61,990 nucleotides of DNA. Origin: DATEOR01 sp035698665. Lineage in GTDB: Bacteria > Actinomycetota > Thermoleophilia > Gaiellales > Gaiellaceae. The notes beneath the pieces are model-generated. The model saw nothing but the letters and a program-made list of their open reading frames with translations. It made no database searches and was not told the origin of the DNA. Each line of letters opens with the position of its first letter. Position 1 is the first letter of the stretch. The DNA lies in the NCBI GenBank assembly GCA_035698665.1, contig DASSBN010000060.1, forward strand, positions 1 through 61,990. The letters run 5' to 3'. The translations under genes were made by a program, and so were the position numbers. Positions 26,721-34,889 of the stretch are shown here, one piece after another.

Positions 26721-29700
26721 CTAGTTCAACAGGTAGTCCATCGACCTGCCCATGACGTCGTTTCGAGTCGCCTCATCGCTGATGCCCTCGAAACCGAAGC
26801 CGAAGTAGAGCGTGTCCTCCGTCGAGACGACCGCTCCCTCCGCGAAGCCCACCGACTCCGTGCGCATGTAGTTGTTCGGATTCGGCGCGCTGCCCTCGGG
26901 CGGCCCGCTCGGCGTCCAGCCGCCCATGTCGGCGGTCTCGAAGCTCGTCGAGCCGCCGCCGTCGGACACCTGGACGTCGTCCAGGAAGCTGCCGAGACCC
27001 TGGACCGCCCAATCGCTCGCGTACGAGAGCGAGATCTCGACCTGCTCGCCTGCATAGGCCGACAGGTCGATTTCCCACTCCTCCCAGCCTGCGGAGCGGC
27101 CGGAGGCCGCGTTCCACTCGCCGGTCGTCCCGGTCGGCGTGCAGGCGCCGACGCCGTCGAACGTCTGGTAGTGGGCGAGGAACGGATGCAGCTCGTGCCA
27201 GCCGGCCGGACAGCTCGCCAGGTCGGGGTCGTTCGGCCCCGTGTTCTGGCTCGTGTGTCCGTTGGCGTCCGGCAGCGTCGTCCAGTCGTCCTGTCCGACC
27301 GTGTGCGCCTCGACGAACACGAAGTCCCAATCGGGCTCGGTGTCGTACGAGGTGCGGAACGTCAGCGTCGGATTGTCGCTCGCAGCCACGCCCGTGAGGT
27401 CGATCGTCCGCGTGAGGCGCTTGTATGTGACGTTGGCCATCTGCGAATAGACGTACCAGTCTCCGTCGAATGGCTCGAATGGGCCGGCGAAGCCGGTGTG
27501 CCATGTCGCCGGAGCGTCGCTCGTGAACTGCGGATAGACGTCCGGCTTGAGCAGGCTGCTCGTGGTGATGAACGACGCGGTATGGAGCTGGTTCGCCGCG
27601 CTGTCCGGGCCGTTGAAGCCCCACGTCATGCCGTCGTACGGGCCCCCCGCGACGCCGTCGACGTCGAATGGCCCGTCGGGACCGGTGCCCGCATCGGAGT
27701 TGTAGATGTAGCCGCCCAGGTAGTACTGCCAGAAGTCGTTCTTGTCTGACATGACCTGGCAGCGGGTGTGCAGGACGCTCCCGTTGCTACCCACGCAGCG
27801 CTTGTTCGCAACCGGATCGTAGAGCTGTGTGCCGGCGAGACCGTTCTCCGCCGACCCGGCCCACTGTCCGGTGTAGAGGAGCTTCCCGCCCTCGTTCAGG
27901 TAGGCGCGCGCCTCCAGCATGAGATCGTTCGCCAGCCGCGACGAGTTGCCGGGCGTCCATCCGGGCTCACGGGTGACGAAGTCGTTGCCCTTGTACCAGA
28001 TGACTGCGTCGTAGTGCGACAGGACGCCCAGATGATCGGGCGCCTTCCGTCCCATCGCGTCGACGTCGTACACGTCGAACGTGATCCCGTTCGCCGTGAG
28101 CGCGTCGGTGTAGTACGAGAGGTAGTTCGGGGCGGTCGTGCTCGCGTAGGCGGGCGTGTTGGAGAGCCCGGTGTAGTCCTCCTGGGCCACGACGAGGACG
28201 TCTGCGTCCGCGTCCTCGACCACCTTGAACGTCACGTGCTCACTCGACTCGCCGCTACGGGTGAACCAGTACTCCACGGAGTCGCCCTTGCTCACCGGAA
28301 TGCTGCCGCGGAGGTAGTGGTAGTAGACGTCGTAGGCGTTGTTGCCGCCGTAGCGCTCGCCGTTCGGAGACTCGGACGTCGTGGTCGTATGGACGGCGCC
28401 ACCGTTGACCCGGTACCGAAGGGCGACGGCGCCGGCGCTTCTCTTGGCGAGCACCTCCACGGCTTGCGTCGAGCCCCCGCCGAAGGAGGTCTCGACCTTG
28501 AGATCCGATGCCGGATTCCCCGACTTCCACGCGTCCACCTCCGACAGGTCGAGGTAGAACGTCTGCGTGTCGAGGCCCCAGTGCGAGGCCGGGTCGTCCG
28601 GGTCGACCGCAGACTTCGCGACGTTGACCGCGAACTGCCTGTTCGCCTTGAACTCCTTCTCCACGAGGGTTTCGTTGTCGGGGAAGACGAAGCCGCACCC
28701 TTCGCAGCCCTCCTCGAGCTCCGGAGTCCAGGAGAGAGTGCCGGCCTGGGCATGTGCCCAGTCGGTGTACTCGCCGTTCGTGGTGTAGAGATCGGCGCTG
28801 ACACCCGGGTCGAAGTTCTGGACCGCGGGATGTGCGTCATCGCCGGTGAGGGCGAGGTAGATCGGGTCGTCCGCCGACGGCGTCTGCACCTGCCATCCCT
28901 GCGGATAGAGGAGCAACGGACCGAACGAGTGGTAGCTGATCGAGAACTCGAAGCCAACCCTCTCGTGCAGGCCCATGAGGGCCTGCGTCTCGGGCTCCGA
29001 CGCAGGGTGGTCGCCGCGGTACGTCTCGCTCGTGAACTGCGACTCCGACCCCTCCTCGTCGTAGTTCCAGTGCTCCGGATAGTTGCGGTTCGGGTCGACA
29101 CCGTCGGCGTTGGTGATCGTCGAGTCGCCGTCGTTGTCGTGCAGGTTCTTCCGCCACAACCGCTCGGAGTCGAACGTGTACTGGTAGCCGTCGGGGTTGT
29201 GGACCGGAACGAACCAGAGCTCGGTGGAGCCGAGCAGGTTCCTGATCTGGTCGCTGTCGGCCCGGTACCGGTCGATGTACCAGTGCAGGAGCCGTCGGTC
29301 GACCTCGGTCGAGATCCACTCACGAGCGTGGTGGGTCGCCACGTAGAGCACCGCCGGCTTGCTCCCGTCGGCGGTCGTCGCAGCGTTGCGCGTGAGCCTG
29401 ATGGCCAGGATCTCGCGTCCCTGCTCGGTTTCCCCGATCACCTCGAGCTTCGCGATATCGGGGTTGTCGGCCGCGACCTCGTAGAGATCGTCCCGGATAC
29501 CTCCTGGCTCGTCGTAGGAACGCCAGACGTTGAAACCGCCGGCTGCCTGCAGCCGGGCGCGCTGCAGCTGAGTACGGCCATGGCTGTCGCGGACAAGACG
29601 CACGCCGAAGCCGTGTCGATTGAGCTTGGCGGCGTCGGCCCTCGAGAGAACGAGGAACACCTCGGTCCGCCTGCCCTCCCGTCGCACCGAGGCCACGTCG

Positions 29701-29843
29701 TAGCCACCGGACGTGAGCTTCTCGAGTCCGGATGCGCCCACCTTGGCCGAGTAGAGGTTGAGGGTGCCCGCCGGCTTCGCGCCTGCCGTTCCGGCGAAGC
29801 CGAGCAGCGCGAACACGCAGGCAACGATCGTCCACCGCTTCAT
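26721..29843 (-). CDS. Secreted M14 zinc carboxypeptidase with large C-terminal extension
   Basis: The 1040-residue protein has a signal peptide (MKRWTIVACVFALLGFAGTA), a propeptide-like region to about 110, and an M14 domain. Zinc ligands are HxxE in ATHHAREWIS and a distal His in SISYHSFGPL; the catalytic Glu is in SWTPELEEG. After about residue 430 follow beta-rich domains, among them an immune-inhibitor-A-like segment with MAM/jelly-roll-type SFLDDVQVSDGG near the C-terminus. It is likely a secreted scavenging peptidase. A GGGGAGAG site precedes the ATG. The 5' leader also contains a small CCGCT/AGCGG hairpin. Confidence 0.92.
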   Translation of the reverse strand: MKRWTIVACVFALLGFAGTAGAKPAGTLNLYSAKVGASGLEKLTSGGYDVASVRREGRRTEVFLVLSRADAAKLNRHGFGVRLVRDSHGRTQLQRARLQAAGGFNVWRSYDEPGGIRDDLYEVAADNPDIAKLEVIGETEQGREILAIRLTRNAATTADGSKPAVLYVATHHAREWISTEVDRRLLHWYIDRYRADSDQIRNLLGSTELWFVPVHNPDGYQYTFDSERLWRKNLHDNDGDSTITNADGVDPNRNYPEHWNYDEEGSESQFTSETYRGDHPASEPETQALMGLHERVGFEFSISYHSFGPLLLYPQGWQVQTPSADDPIYLALTGDDAHPAVQNFDPGVSADLYTTNGEYTDWAHAQAGTLSWTPELEEGCEGCGFVFPDNETLVEKEFKANRQFAVNVAKSAVDPDDPASHWGLDTQTFYLDLSEVDAWKSGNPASDLKVETSFGGGSTQAVEVLAKRSAGAVALRYRVNGGAVHTTTTSESPNGERYGGNNAYDVYYHYLRGSIPVSKGDSVEYWFTRSGESSEHVTFKVVEDADADVLVVAQEDYTGLSNTPAYASTTAPNYLSYYTDALTANGITFDVYDVDAMGRKAPDHLGVLSHYDAVIWYKGNDFVTREPGWTPGNSSRLANDLMLEARAYLNEGGKLLYTGQWAGSAENGLAGTQLYDPVANKRCVGSNGSVLHTRCQVMSDKNDFWQYYLGGYIYNSDAGTGPDGPFDVDGVAGGPYDGMTWGFNGPDSAANQLHTASFITTSSLLKPDVYPQFTSDAPATWHTGFAGPFEPFDGDWYVYSQMANVTYKRLTRTIDLTGVAASDNPTLTFRTSYDTEPDWDFVFVEAHTVGQDDWTTLPDANGHTSQNTGPNDPDLASCPAGWHELHPFLAHYQTFDGVGACTPTGTTGEWNAASGRSAGWEEWEIDLSAYAGEQVEISLSYASDWAVQGLGSFLDDVQVSDGGGSTSFETADMGGWTPSGPPEGSAPNPNNYMRTESVGFAEGAVVSTEDTLYFGFGFEGISDEATRNDVMGRSMDYLLN

Positions 29844-29927
29844 AGGAACTCTCCCCAGTCGGATTCCCGCTCAAAAAGCGGCAAGACCTTTTCAAATTGT
29901 TGGAAAAAGCGCAAGCGAGCCGGCGGT

Positions 29928-29933
29928 TACGAT
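29928..29933 (+). promoter_or_regulatory. -10 element of the thioesterase operon (leaderless layout)
   Basis: TACGAT ends seven bases before the ATG at 29941. No Shine-Dalgarno site is present. Confidence 0.5.
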
Positions 29934-29940
29934 TCCGCCC

Positions 29941-30399
29941 ATGAACCTGGGCCAGCCGACCGACCGCAAGCCGCCGTTCAAGTACTCCGCGTTCACCCGG
30001 GTCGGGTTCTCGGACACGGACGCGCAGGGAATCGTCTACTACGGGCGCTACCTCCCCTACTTCGACGACGCGCGGGTCGAGTACCTACGCCATCTGAGCC
30101 TGCTCGACGCCGAGCTCGGAAACTGCGAGTTCGTCATGCGCGCGTCCCACGTGCTCTACGAGGCGCCCGCGCGCTTCGACGACCTCCTCGAGGTCTTCGT
30201 GCGGACGAAGCGGATCGGGAGCTCGAGCGTCACGCACGAGTACGCCGCCTACCGCGTGGACGACGATGCGCTCATGTGCAGCGCCGAGCAGGCGCTCGTC
30301 CTCGTCGACCTCGCAGAGCGGCGGCCGTTCCCCGTGCCGGACGACTACCGGGAGCTGGTCGCGCGCTTCGAGGGCGCGGACCTCGAGCTCGCCTCATGA
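29941..30399 (+). CDS. 4-hydroxybenzoyl-CoA thioesterase-like hotdog protein
   Basis: The 152-residue protein has the YbgC/FadM-type motif GFSDTDAQGIVYYGRYLPYFDDARVE, including the catalytic Asp of the hotdog fold, and continues with the usual beta strands. It should hydrolyse acyl-CoA esters; the acyl group is unknown. The ATG at 29941 is chosen for its promoter spacing and homologous start. It begins a three-gene unit with the GAF and DUF4396 genes. Confidence 0.88.
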   Translation: MNLGQPTDRKPPFKYSAFTRVGFSDTDAQGIVYYGRYLPYFDDARVEYLRHLSLLDAELGNCEFVMRASHVLYEAPARFDDLLEVFVRTKRIGSSSVTHEYAAYRVDDDALMCSAEQALVLVDLAERRPFPVPDDYRELVARFEGADLELAS

Positions 30400-30426
30400 G
30401 GACGACCGCACCGACCCTCGGCACGC

Positions 30427-30462
30427 GCGACGCCGGCGAGGAGTGCGACGCCGGCGAGGGGT
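30427..30462 (+). repeat. 18-bp tandem repeat carrying the GAF gene ribosome site
   Basis: Two adjacent copies of GCGACGCCGGCGAGGRGT differ at one base. The second copy provides the GAGGGG site five bases before the GTG at 30467. The first copy offers a similar site and an in-frame GTG at 30443, so the start region looks duplicated. Confidence 0.6.
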
Positions 30463-30466
30463 GCGC

Positions 30467-30958
30467 GTGAGCGACTACACGGGAGCCCTGGAGGCCGTCG
30501 ACCGCATCGTCAACCGCGAGTCCGAGGCAGACGAGGTGCTTCGGCAGACCGTCGAGGTCCTGCACGACCGCTTCGACCACTACTCGTGGGTCGGCATCTA
30601 CCTCACCGAGGAAGACGATCTCGTGCTCGGTCCGTGGAAGGGCCCGCAGGCGACGGAGCACGTGCGGATCCCCATCGGCCAGGGCGTCTGCGGCGCGGCG
30701 GCCGCGAGCGGGCAGACGGAGGTCGTCGACGACGTGAACGCGGACGAGCGCTACCTCTCGTGCTTCCCGTCGACGCGCAGCGAGATCGTCGTCCCCATCG
30801 TCTACGAGGGCAAGGTCGTCGGCGAGATCGACATCGACTCCGACAAGCCGGCGGCCTTCGGGGCCGACGACAGGACGCTGCTCGAGCGCGTCGCCGTTCT
30901 CATCTCCCCGCACAGCCTGGTGGCGTGGGACACGGGCGGGGTCCCGTGGCAAGCCTGA
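30467..30958 (+). CDS. GAF-domain protein, free methionine-(R)-sulfoxide reductase-like
   Basis: The 163-residue single GAF domain follows the fRMsr (YtsP/YebR) pattern: SWVGIYLTEEDDLVLGPW, IGQGVCGAAA, VDDVNADERYLSCFP and SEIVVPIVYEGKVVGEIDID. Two of the three family cysteines are present (GVCG and YLSCF). The third, expected before VRI, is His (TEHVRI). It may reduce with a different resolving thiol or may be only a ligand-binding GAF protein. It overlaps the next gene by 13 bases. Confidence 0.8.
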   Translation: MSDYTGALEAVDRIVNRESEADEVLRQTVEVLHDRFDHYSWVGIYLTEEDDLVLGPWKGPQATEHVRIPIGQGVCGAAAASGQTEVVDDVNADERYLSCFPSTRSEIVVPIVYEGKVVGEIDIDSDKPAAFGADDRTLLERVAVLISPHSLVAWDTGGVPWQA

Positions 30959-31389
30959 ACCGGCTCGCGTTCTCCGCCACCCTGCACTGTCTCACCGGCT
31001 GCGCGATCGGAGAGGTGCTCGGCCTCGTCATCGCGACCGCGCTCGGATGGGGCAATGCCGCGTCGATCGCGATCGCCGTCGTCCTGGCCTTCGTCTTCGG
31101 CTACTCCTTCACGCTCATCCCGCTCCTCCGCGCGGGGATCGTCTTCGCAACCGCGGTGGGCCTCGCGCTCGCGTCGGACACGCTCTCCATCCTCGTCATG
31201 GAGATCGTCGACAACACGATCGTCCTGCTCTGGCCCGGCGCGATGGACGCAGGCCTTGCGGACATCCTTTTCTGGGGAAGCCTCGCCATCGCGCTCGCGG
31301 TTGCCTTCGCGGCTGCCTTCCCGGTGAACCGCGCGCTCATCGCACGCGGGCGCGGGCACGCGGTCGTGCATGCCCACCACGAGCATTGA
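30946..31389 (+). CDS. DUF4396 four-helix membrane protein
   Basis: A 147-residue integral membrane protein with four hydrophobic segments and the DUF4396 signature LHCLTGCAIGEVLGLVIAT, followed by VLAFVFGYSFTLIPLL. It ends in a His-rich tail (HAVVHAHHEH) that could bind metal. The family has no established function. GTG 30946 lies inside the GAF gene, so translation is probably coupled. Confidence 0.75.
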   Translation: MASLNRLAFSATLHCLTGCAIGEVLGLVIATALGWGNAASIAIAVVLAFVFGYSFTLIPLLRAGIVFATAVGLALASDTLSILVMEIVDNTIVLLWPGAMDAGLADILFWGSLAIALAVAFAAAFPVNRALIARGRGHAVVHAHHEH

Positions 31390-31395
31390 GGGCTG

Positions 31396-32841
31396 CTAGC
31401 CGGGGAAGGCGAGGCGGGGGCTCATCGACCCGACCCCGTTCTGCTGAGCGCCGCTCGTCTGCTCCGCGGGCTTGCCTGCGAGCACGAGGATGAGAGCCGT
31501 CACGCAGCGCGCGTCGAAGCTCGTGTCGGCCTCCCCCTGGAGGTGGGCAAGCGCCTTCTCGACGGGCCAGGCATCGCGGTAGACGCGGGGCGAGACGAGC
31601 GCGTCGTAGACGTCGCAGACGGCGAGGATCCTCGTCGCAAGGTCGAGATCGTCGGCCGCGAGGCCGCGCGGGTAGCCACGGCCGTCGAGCCGCTCGTGGT
31701 GGTCGAGCACGAGGCGGGTCACACTCTCGTCGAATCCGCCCAGCTCCTCGAGGAGCTCGCGACCGCGCTGGGGGTGCGTCTTGATGACCGCGAACTCGTC
31801 GTCGTCCAGCGCGCCGGGCTTCTGGAGGATTGCGTCAGGGATCGAGAGCTTTCCGATGTCGTGCAGAAGCCCGCCGATGGCGAGGCTTCGAAGGCGTGTG
31901 CGCGAGAGGTTCATCTGCTCGCCGATCTCGACGGCGAGGGTGGCGACGCGACGCGTGTGCTCTTCCGTCGACGTGTCCTTGGCGGCGAGCGTGACCATGA
32001 GGGCCCGGACACGCGCGCCGAGGAAGGCCTCCTCCGACGCGACGATCTCGCTCGCGCGGAGGTCGCCCACGAGCGGGCGCGAGCGCCGGCCGCGGTGAAG
32101 ATCGTAGGCCAGCGAGGCACCCACGACGGCGATGCCGAGCACCTCGAAGATGTGCCCGAACCACCAGCCGAGATCCATGAACGTCAGGACGAGGGCGCCG
32201 TACGTCGCCGCTGCAAGGAGCATCAACCCGAGGACGACGGCGAGGTCGGCCAGCCGGCGGGTGAGCAGAAAGGTGTTCGCAGCGCGCACGGCGAGCCAGC
32301 CGTAGAGCACGAGCGTGACTGCAAGCAGCAGGAGGGCCGGGGTCGAGCGAGGCTCGGGCACCGCCGGAACGACGCTCGGGAAGAATGCGCCGATGAGGCT
32401 CAGCGTGATGATCGCCACGGCGAGCGCCGCCTGCACGCCGATCACCCGGGGGATCGCTGTCGGGGCCGCGAAAGGCGAGAGCACGGAGAGCGCCAGCACG
32501 AGAGCCCCGACGGAGAGCGTGGCTGCTCCGGTCACAGAGATGAGACCGTTCATGCCGACGAGGACTCCGGGAGTCATGAGGCCGTGGACCGCGAGCAGCG
32601 CGGCCATGAGCGCGAACCCGCCCGCTACGACCACCGTGCGTGCGTCCTGCTGCTGGGCGCCGGCGACCATGAGGAAGACGGCCGCCGCCATTGCCACGAG
32701 GGCGGTCATGCCTACGCCGTAGAAGTGCACCCACATCGGCGGCATGAACATGACCTTCCCGAAGATCGCGAGCAGGGCGACCGGCACAGCCGCGCAGCCG
32801 ACGAGGACGGCAAGAGTGCTAGGAGATCTCCGCAGCATCAA
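31396..32841 (-). CDS. Polytopic membrane HD-GYP phosphodiesterase
   Basis: The 481-residue protein has about eight membrane helices in residues 10-245 and a cytoplasmic HD-GYP domain from about 275. HD is at 327-328 (LLHDIGKLSIPD) and GYP at 389-391 (HHERLDGRGYP). It should break down c-di-GMP in response to a membrane or small-molecule cue. It lies 44 bases downstream of a diguanylate cyclase gene on the same strand, so the two probably form a make-and-break pair. Confidence 0.9.
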   Translation of the reverse strand: MMLRRSPSTLAVLVGCAAVPVALLAIFGKVMFMPPMWVHFYGVGMTALVAMAAAVFLMVAGAQQQDARTVVVAGGFALMAALLAVHGLMTPGVLVGMNGLISVTGAATLSVGALVLALSVLSPFAAPTAIPRVIGVQAALAVAIITLSLIGAFFPSVVPAVPEPRSTPALLLLAVTLVLYGWLAVRAANTFLLTRRLADLAVVLGLMLLAAATYGALVLTFMDLGWWFGHIFEVLGIAVVGASLAYDLHRGRRSRPLVGDLRASEIVASEEAFLGARVRALMVTLAAKDTSTEEHTRRVATLAVEIGEQMNLSRTRLRSLAIGGLLHDIGKLSIPDAILQKPGALDDDEFAVIKTHPQRGRELLEELGGFDESVTRLVLDHHERLDGRGYPRGLAADDLDLATRILAVCDVYDALVSPRVYRDAWPVEKALAHLQGEADTSFDARCVTALILVLAGKPAEQTSGAQQNGVGSMSPRLAFPG

Positions 32842-32885
32842 ACGGTTATCGGCCTAGATGCGCGGTCGCTGAAGGGCGAGCATTC

Positions 32886-34097
32886 CTAGCGCGAGGCGTC
32901 GTGGAGCACGCGTTCGGCCTCGTCCACCGGATCCCCTTCCGGCGGCACCGCGACGGAGTTCCGCCCGCTGAACTTCGCCCGGTAGGCGGCCCGGTCGGCC
33001 AGAGCGACGAGCGCTTCGGGAGTGGTCCCTCCTCCCGTGTGCGTCGCGACTCCGACGGACACGGTCACCTCCGGGTCGGAGGACGAATCCTCGACGCACG
33101 ACCTGATCCGCTCGGCCACGACGAGGGCGCCCTCGAGGTCGGTCTCGGGGAGGACGACGCAGAACTCGTCACCGCCGAAGCGCGCCGCGACGTCGTACTC
33201 CCGCGTTGCGTTCTGCAATGCGCTCGCGACCGATTTCAGCGCCCTGTCCCCGGCGAGGTGGCCGCGCGACGTGTTGATCTCCCGGAGGTGGTCGACGTCG
33301 ATCATGAGGACGGCGAGTGGACGGTCGAACCGCCCGGCGCGCTGGAGCTCCTGCGAGAGGACGCTCTGGAAGTGGCGCATGTTGTAGAGACCGGTCTTCG
33401 GCTCGATCCTCGTTGCCTCGACGAGCCCCGGAATGGCGAGCGAGCGGTAGGCGAGGGCGAGCGGCAGGAGCGTGAGCGCGACCAGGCCCTGGTTGATCTC
33501 CCAGAGTGCTGCGGCCACGGCTCCGAGCGAGACGAGGCCTGCATCGATGAGAACGCAGTCGACTCTGATCGTGTCGAGCACCCGCACGCCGCGCGCGAGG
33601 CGCAGCATGATCGCGAGCACGGCGTACTGGGAGGCGATGAACGCGGCGATCCCCGCAGCAGCTCCGAGCGCCCAGGCGGTCTCTCCCGATCCGCCGACGG
33701 CGTCGAAGCAGGCGCGCGCGAGCAGGGCCGGCGCGACGAAGTTCGCGACGTTGAAGACCGCGATGTACCAGCGCGGCCGCGAGCGCACCGTTTCCGGCAC
33801 GAACGCGATCACGATCGCGAGCGCGGTCAGCACGGGCGGCAGGAGCAGAGCGGCGGCGAAGATCGGAGCGAGCGAAAGATGCGAGCCCTGGTGCTTCTGC
33901 CGTTCGGCGCCGACGAGGTGCACCGCCGCGATGATGGGAACGAGGATCGCGAAGGTGCGCCAGTCGTCCGCCTCGATCTCCGCGGGCAGGGCGAAGAGCG
34001 CGAAGCCGGCGAGGGTCAGCCAGACGACGGCGAACTCGAATGCCGCCGCAGCGGGATTCAGGCCGGAGAGGATCGGATCGGGACGAGCGGGCCGCAT
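32886..34097 (-). CDS. Polytopic membrane diguanylate cyclase (GGDEF)
   Basis: The 403-residue protein has about seven or eight hydrophobic segments (residues 15-220), then a GGDEF domain. The active site GGDEF is intact at 308-312. The inhibitory I-site REYD is at 299-302, exactly five residues before it, so product inhibition by c-di-GMP is expected. It synthesises c-di-GMP from GTP. Confidence 0.92.
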   Translation of the reverse strand: MRPARPDPILSGLNPAAAAFEFAVVWLTLAGFALFALPAEIEADDWRTFAILVPIIAAVHLVGAERQKHQGSHLSLAPIFAAALLLPPVLTALAIVIAFVPETVRSRPRWYIAVFNVANFVAPALLARACFDAVGGSGETAWALGAAAGIAAFIASQYAVLAIMLRLARGVRVLDTIRVDCVLIDAGLVSLGAVAAALWEINQGLVALTLLPLALAYRSLAIPGLVEATRIEPKTGLYNMRHFQSVLSQELQRAGRFDRPLAVLMIDVDHLREINTSRGHLAGDRALKSVASALQNATREYDVAARFGGDEFCVVLPETDLEGALVVAERIRSCVEDSSSDPEVTVSVGVATHTGGGTTPEALVALADRAAYRAKFSGRNSVAVPPEGDPVDEAERVLHDASR

Positions 34098-34173
34098 TGA
34101 CGCTCAGATGGATCGTGCGCGAAGGCTCATGGCCTCGAATCCCCCGAACGGGTGACGGAACGGCCGAACTTGA

Positions 34174-34209
34174 TCCCTCGAACGAGTGAAACGTCCCTCG
34201 AACGAGGGA
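34174..34209. repeat. Direct and inverted repeats between the GGDEF and coiled-coil genes
   Basis: TCCCTCGAACGAG occurs at 34174-34186 and 34194-34206. The second copy extends to a perfect palindrome, TCCCTCG-AA-CGAGGGA (34194-34209), that could form a hairpin right after the coiled-coil gene stop. No T-run follows, so a rho-independent terminator is doubtful; it may be an mRNA 3' end structure. Confidence 0.5.
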
Positions 34210-34211
34210 TG

Positions 34212-34889
34212 TCAGCGAAGGGTTTGCCGGACGCGCCGCGTCACGATGGCAGCGCTCGCGGAGGTGAGCGGCTCGCCGAGGGCGGCCGCTCCGATCTCGT
34301 TGGCCTGCCGGACGATGCCCTCGCGTTGCGAGGCGAGCTGGCCGCGCGCGACGAAGAGGCCGGCGCGGGCGACCTCCGCCCAGGCCTGGAGCCCGTCGAG
34401 GCCGGCAGCCGGTTCCTTCCCAGCATCCCCGGCCACCTGCGACCAGCCGGCGAGCTCGGCTGCGAGCCGACGGGCTCGACCGTGGAGCTCGCGGCCTGCC
34501 GTCGTCATCTCGCCGACCGAGCTCTCCAGAGCTTCCCGACGTGAGACAGCCTCGGCCTCGCGCCGCTCCGCCACGGTGAGGCGGTCACGCGCGCGGACGA
34601 GGAAAAGCTCCGCCTCGCGCGCCCGATCGGGCTCGGCGCTTCGAGCGGTCCGCTCGGCTTCGGCCAATGCCTCCGTCGCTGCCAGCGCCTCCGCGCGGGC
34701 CCGCTCCAGCTCCGCGTTCAACCGCTCGCGCTCGGAGGGAAGCCGTGCGTGGAAAGCCTGGAGCTCGACGCTCTTCGCGCGGATCGCGTCGAGCTCGTCC
34801 GCAAGCCCTTCGAGGTCGGAGAGCGCCGCACCGATCTCGGCGTCGGCACGCTCGAGCTCGGTGAGGGCCTCGAGGATCGCCTCGGGCAC
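34212..34889 (-). CDS. Coiled-coil protein coupled to relA
   Basis: A 225-residue, Ala/Glu/Arg-rich protein that is almost entirely heptad-like helix (about residues 10-190), without signal peptide or membrane segment. No family is recognised. The GTG at 34889 shares one base with the relA stop (TAGTG), so it is translated from the relA message. Function unknown; a role linked to the stringent response is only a context-based guess. Confidence 0.7.
   Translation of the reverse strand: MPEAILEALTELERADAEIGAALSDLEGLADELDAIRAKSVELQAFHARLPSERERLNAELERARAEALAATEALAEAERTARSAEPDRAREAELFLVRARDRLTVAERREAEAVSRREALESSVGEMTTAGRELHGRARRLAAELAGWSQVAGDAGKEPAAGLDGLQAWAEVARAGLFVARGQLASQREGIVRQANEIGAAALGEPLTSASAAIVTRRVRQTLR

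Noticed and set aside
27768..30470. 900-codon open frame on the plus strand opposite the M14 gene
   Set aside because: It is antisense to a protein with signal peptide and zinc ligands, and runs through the thioesterase in another frame. No motif and biased composition.
34194..34209. Rho-independent terminator after the coiled-coil gene
   Set aside because: The hairpin is perfect but short and no T-run follows on the minus strand; kept only as a repeat.
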